From positions 62,001-126,000 of the forward strand of contig CP129480.1 in assembly GCA_030583885.1 (NCBI GenBank): a stretch of 64,000 bases of DNA, written 5' to 3'. Shown here one piece after another: positions 61,949 through 64,000 of this stretch (its first letter is position 1; each line of letters begins with the position of its first letter). This stretch comes from Anaerolineales bacterium (GTDB lineage: Bacteria > Chloroflexota > Anaerolineae > Anaerolineales > Villigracilaceae). A program made the translations under genes and the position numbers. A model generated the notes under the pieces. That model ran no database searches and was not told where the DNA came from. It saw only the letters and a program-made list of their open reading frames with translations.

Positions 61949-62416
61949 ATGGAACAGAAATCAGATCACGCCCAAGTCACCGTCAACCCATTCTTAATCT
62001 ACATCGCGTCCGCTTTAATCGCGCTCGCACTTCAAAAAATCATCCCGCTCCCCTTTTTGGAAAAGACCGCAGCGCAAGGCATCGGCGCACTCCTGATCAT
62101 GTCCAATCTGATCGCAGGGCTGCCTGCCTTGATCGGCATGATTTCTGTACGCACCTCCCCCAACCCCAACCGCCCCACAACCGCGCTGGTTCTATCAGGT
62201 ACCTTCCGCATCTCACGCAACCCCATGTACCTTGGTCTCACATTTGTATACTGCGGGGTGGTCACCATCCTTCAACTGCCGTGGGGCTTGATCTTTCTCC
62301 CGCTCGTCATCTGGCTGCTCACCATTTGGGTCATCATCCCCGAAGAAAAATATCTGGAAGAAAAATTCGGGACGGAATATCTGAACTACAAATCAAAAGT
62401 CCGCCGCTGGATTTAG
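61949..62416 (+). CDS. Isoprenylcysteine methyltransferase-like (ICMT/PEMT family) membrane protein
   Basis: This 155-residue protein has four membrane segments. The SAM-site signature is GTFRISRNPMYLGLTFVYCG followed near the C-terminus by IIPEEKYLEEKFGTEYLNYK. AAGGAGG precedes the ATG. Bacterial members methylate lipids or small molecules at the membrane; the substrate here is unknown. The gene is monocistronic, divergent from the TetR regulator and closed by a 16-bp terminator hairpin, so it may be a direct target of the regulator. Confidence 0.88.
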   Translation: MEQKSDHAQVTVNPFLIYIASALIALALQKIIPLPFLEKTAAQGIGALLIMSNLIAGLPALIGMISVRTSPNPNRPTTALVLSGTFRISRNPMYLGLTFVYCGVVTILQLPWGLIFLPLVIWLLTIWVIIPEEKYLEEKFGTEYLNYKSKVRRWI

Positions 62417-62432
62417 ATCCTTCCACAAAGAT

Positions 62433-62474
62433 AACAGGCTGGATGAAGCGTGATCTTCATCCAGCCTGTTTGTT
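62433..62474 (+). terminator. Rho-independent terminator, possibly bidirectional
   Basis: A perfect 16-bp stem (62433-62448 with 62455-62470; core CAGGCTGGATGAAG) with a six-base loop is followed by TGTTTT. It separates the methyltransferase gene from the convergent sulfotransferase gene. Confidence 0.85.
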
Positions 62475-62500
62475 TTCGGCTCTTTCTTAACTGGGAGCTT

Positions 62501-63349
62501 TTACCACCCATCGTCCTTTTCATACCCGAGGCGGATTAACAAATCCCCCGCTGCCTCTTTGAAAATTTTCTTATGTCCGTCTGTGAAGTGTTTCTTCCAT
62601 TCGCCTGTTTTCCCTGAACGGAATGTCGGGGACTTGGTCGGGTTGATGGAGGCTTCGAGGGAGTCGAGGATCAGCTGTCGGGAAGCCCGAAGCGGAAGGC
62701 GGCTGAGGAGATGGTCCATGATGCGGGTCAGAGTCGACACCCGGTCTTTAATCAAGTCTTCGAAGTGAATTGTCAACACTTCGGGATGGTCAAGCCAACC
62801 GAGATATGGTTCGAAACGTTCGGCAATATTCGGGAATTCTACACCGGCATCGGGTCTACCCAAAATACTAGCCTTAAGCCGCGCGTCGAAGTCGGGGAGT
62901 GATTGATAATGCTCATGATGCACATGGCGCAACTCCATGTCGGTGACGTAGTAGACGTGCGAGACGACCACATCGCGCGGGTCGCGGTAGATGAAGTACG
63001 GCGCGAATGCAGCGGTGCAAACACGCGCAATCGCCTCGGGGCGGGCAAAGAGATGCGCGGAGGCAACGTCACGCGGATGAAGTGAATCGAGCCAGTCCAA
63101 CGCCTGCTGCGGGTCGCGTTTTTTACCGCTTTCGCCTTCGTACTCGGCATAGAACGAATGCACGCGTTTGGCATACGGCGCGACGTTTGAGAAGCCAAGC
63201 AGGATTTGGTCAAGCAAATGCGTGCCGCTCTTGGGGAAGGAAATGCCGAGCAGAATGGGCAGGTCGGCGGGTTGGGAGGCGTAACGCAGGCGTTGTGTCA
63301 GTTTTTCGGTTTGGTACAGAATGGAACGAAGGGATGATTTGATGGACAT
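62501..63349 (-). CDS. Class-1 sulfotransferase domain protein
   Basis: This 282-residue PAPS-dependent sulfotransferase has all three canonical blocks: SFPKSGTHLLDQIL (37-50), IYRDPRDVVVSHVYY (120-134) and FRSGKTGEWKKHF followed by TDGHKKIFKEAAGD near 242-262. It is the most canonical of the three sulfotransferases in the window. It is transcribed alone, convergent with the methyltransferase gene and divergent from the DinB-like gene. The acceptor is unknown; a glycan is likely from the neighbourhood. Confidence 0.9.
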   Translation of the reverse strand: MSIKSSLRSILYQTEKLTQRLRYASQPADLPILLGISFPKSGTHLLDQILLGFSNVAPYAKRVHSFYAEYEGESGKKRDPQQALDWLDSLHPRDVASAHLFARPEAIARVCTAAFAPYFIYRDPRDVVVSHVYYVTDMELRHVHHEHYQSLPDFDARLKASILGRPDAGVEFPNIAERFEPYLGWLDHPEVLTIHFEDLIKDRVSTLTRIMDHLLSRLPLRASRQLILDSLEASINPTKSPTFRSGKTGEWKKHFTDGHKKIFKEAAGDLLIRLGYEKDDGW

Positions 63350-63355
63350 CGGCTA

Positions 63356-63384
63356 TTGATATTGAAGGAATTATCTTCTATACT
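63356..63384 (+). promoter_or_regulatory. Sigma-70-type promoter of the DinB-like gene
   Basis: TTGATA (63356-63361), 17 bp, TATACT (63379-63384). The predicted start near 63391 gives a 27-base leader without a clear Shine-Dalgarno. Confidence 0.65.
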
Positions 63385-63417
63385 CGGGTTGGTTTGAATT
63401 ATAAAGCATCCATCTAC

Positions 63418-63966
63418 ATGTCAAAAAACTCCAAAACCCTTCAGGTTAATACCGCCAGACAGTTCGCTTTTTTACAGCGACTGTCCATGGCGCATGAGCG
63501 GGCAGCGAGGTCGTTCGCGAACCTTGATGAAGCATTAATTTGCACCGAACCTATCGCGGGAGGCTGGACGATAAAGGATATGCTCGGTCATGTGGTCACA
63601 TGGAATGATGAGTTCAGGAAAGCGATTCGGGCGACTCTGCGAAGGGACAATGTGACGGAACGAGAGGTTGATTGGAACGAATGGAATGAGATGAAGATTG
63701 CCGAGAAAAGAAACTGGACTTTCGAGCGCATCCGTAACGACCTGAACCGGGATTACCCGGAAGCGGTCGAATTGATCACAAGCCTGCGGCCTCATGAGTT
63801 CAGAATATTTGGGGTCAATGACTGGGCATATTCCCCGCCGAAGGAAATGACAAAGGTTCTCCACAGGCAGGTCGAGTCGGTCGAAACGCTCATCATGTAT
63901 CACTGGCGGCATATGAACCAACACTCCCGCATGATCGAAAAATGGAGGGAAAAGAAGGGTTTGTAG
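63418..63966 (+). CDS. DinB/DUF1706-like four-helix protein
   Basis: This 182-residue protein starts at ATG 63418; the TTG at 63394 lies just past the predicted transcription start and overlaps TATAAA. The central motif GGWTIKDMLGHVVTWNDEF and the late MYHWRHMNQHSRMIEKW supply the His residues of the DinB/YfiT four-helix bundle, a family of metal-binding proteins often acting as thiol-dependent transferases or detoxification factors. Function here is unknown. The last 34 bases of the window hold no feature. Confidence 0.72.
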   Translation: MSKNSKTLQVNTARQFAFLQRLSMAHERAARSFANLDEALICTEPIAGGWTIKDMLGHVVTWNDEFRKAIRATLRRDNVTEREVDWNEWNEMKIAEKRNWTFERIRNDLNRDYPEAVELITSLRPHEFRIFGVNDWAYSPPKEMTKVLHRQVESVETLIMYHWRHMNQHSRMIEKWREKKGL

Positions 63967-64000
63967 CGAGTGACGATATGCAAAATTCAGGGTTAATTGT

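Noticed and set aside
1..64000. tRNA, rRNA or other structured RNA genes
   Set aside because: No tRNA T-loop/acceptor pattern or rRNA-like sequence was recognised by eye on either strand; a covariance-model scan would be needed to exclude small RNAs.

Overview
The window reads as a chromosomal segment of a Chloroflexota bacterium, most likely class Anaerolineae (inference). Supporting features are Thr/Pro-rich linkers after lipoprotein or membrane anchors, a tandem family of lipoproteins with NBR1-type Ig domains, TPR proteins on a single N-terminal anchor, and several -10 boxes placed directly before start codons. No rRNA, tRNA or CRISPR array was recognised.

Left part (1-23.2 kb) is backbone. 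On the minus strand lie a GNAT acetyltransferase cut by the window edge and two tandem ArsR/DUF2087 regulators. Next come ilvE (+), a membrane protein and a parvulin-like lipoprotein, then groES-groEL behind a consensus promoter and a perfect CIRCE operator, then two overlapping genes for membrane-anchored TPR proteins. On the plus strand follow trmD, an MFS sugar transporter, two BMP-family nucleoside-binding lipoproteins, and the two permeases and ATPase of the matching ABC importer. Five consecutive NBR1-Ig lipoprotein genes close this part.

An island of 15 same-strand genes (23.7-37.1 kb) is bounded on the left by transposase remnants and on the right by three 23-bp direct repeats plus the C-terminal remnant of a serine recombinase fused into the start region of queG. 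It encodes an uronate-type pathway: a DhuI-like isomerase, KduD-type dehydrogenase, KdgK kinase and KDPG aldolase with an extra VOC domain. With these are a split transketolase, an HpaI-family aldolase, a D-2-hydroxyacid dehydrogenase, a complete Liv-type ABC importer and two GntR/FCD regulators. The promoters before the transketolase genes and before livK share the sequence CATACAAT, a candidate operator. The combination of a Liv-type importer, split transketolase and 2-keto-3-deoxygluconate route, with no lyase or glycosidase, is the most system-like novelty here.

Right part (37.5-64 kb) is backbone again: queG, rdgB, an alpha/beta hydrolase and an orphan NarL-type histidine kinase. After these comes a large surface-glycan region. 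A six-gene operon (42-47.8 kb) holds two sulfotransferases, an O-antigen ligase/polymerase, a Wzz-like protein, a GT2 and a polytopic membrane protein. Beyond it are a lipoprotein sulfatase and two head-to-head GT39-like membrane glycosyltransferases. A ten-gene operon headed by a TetR regulator (53-61.8 kb) carries GT2s, a DUF115 protein, an SDR, a D-2-hydroxyacid dehydrogenase, a CMP-sugar synthetase and a GNAT. A methyltransferase, a third sulfotransferase and a DinB-like protein end the window. Together this suggests assembly, sulfation and turnover of a cell-surface polysaccharide.
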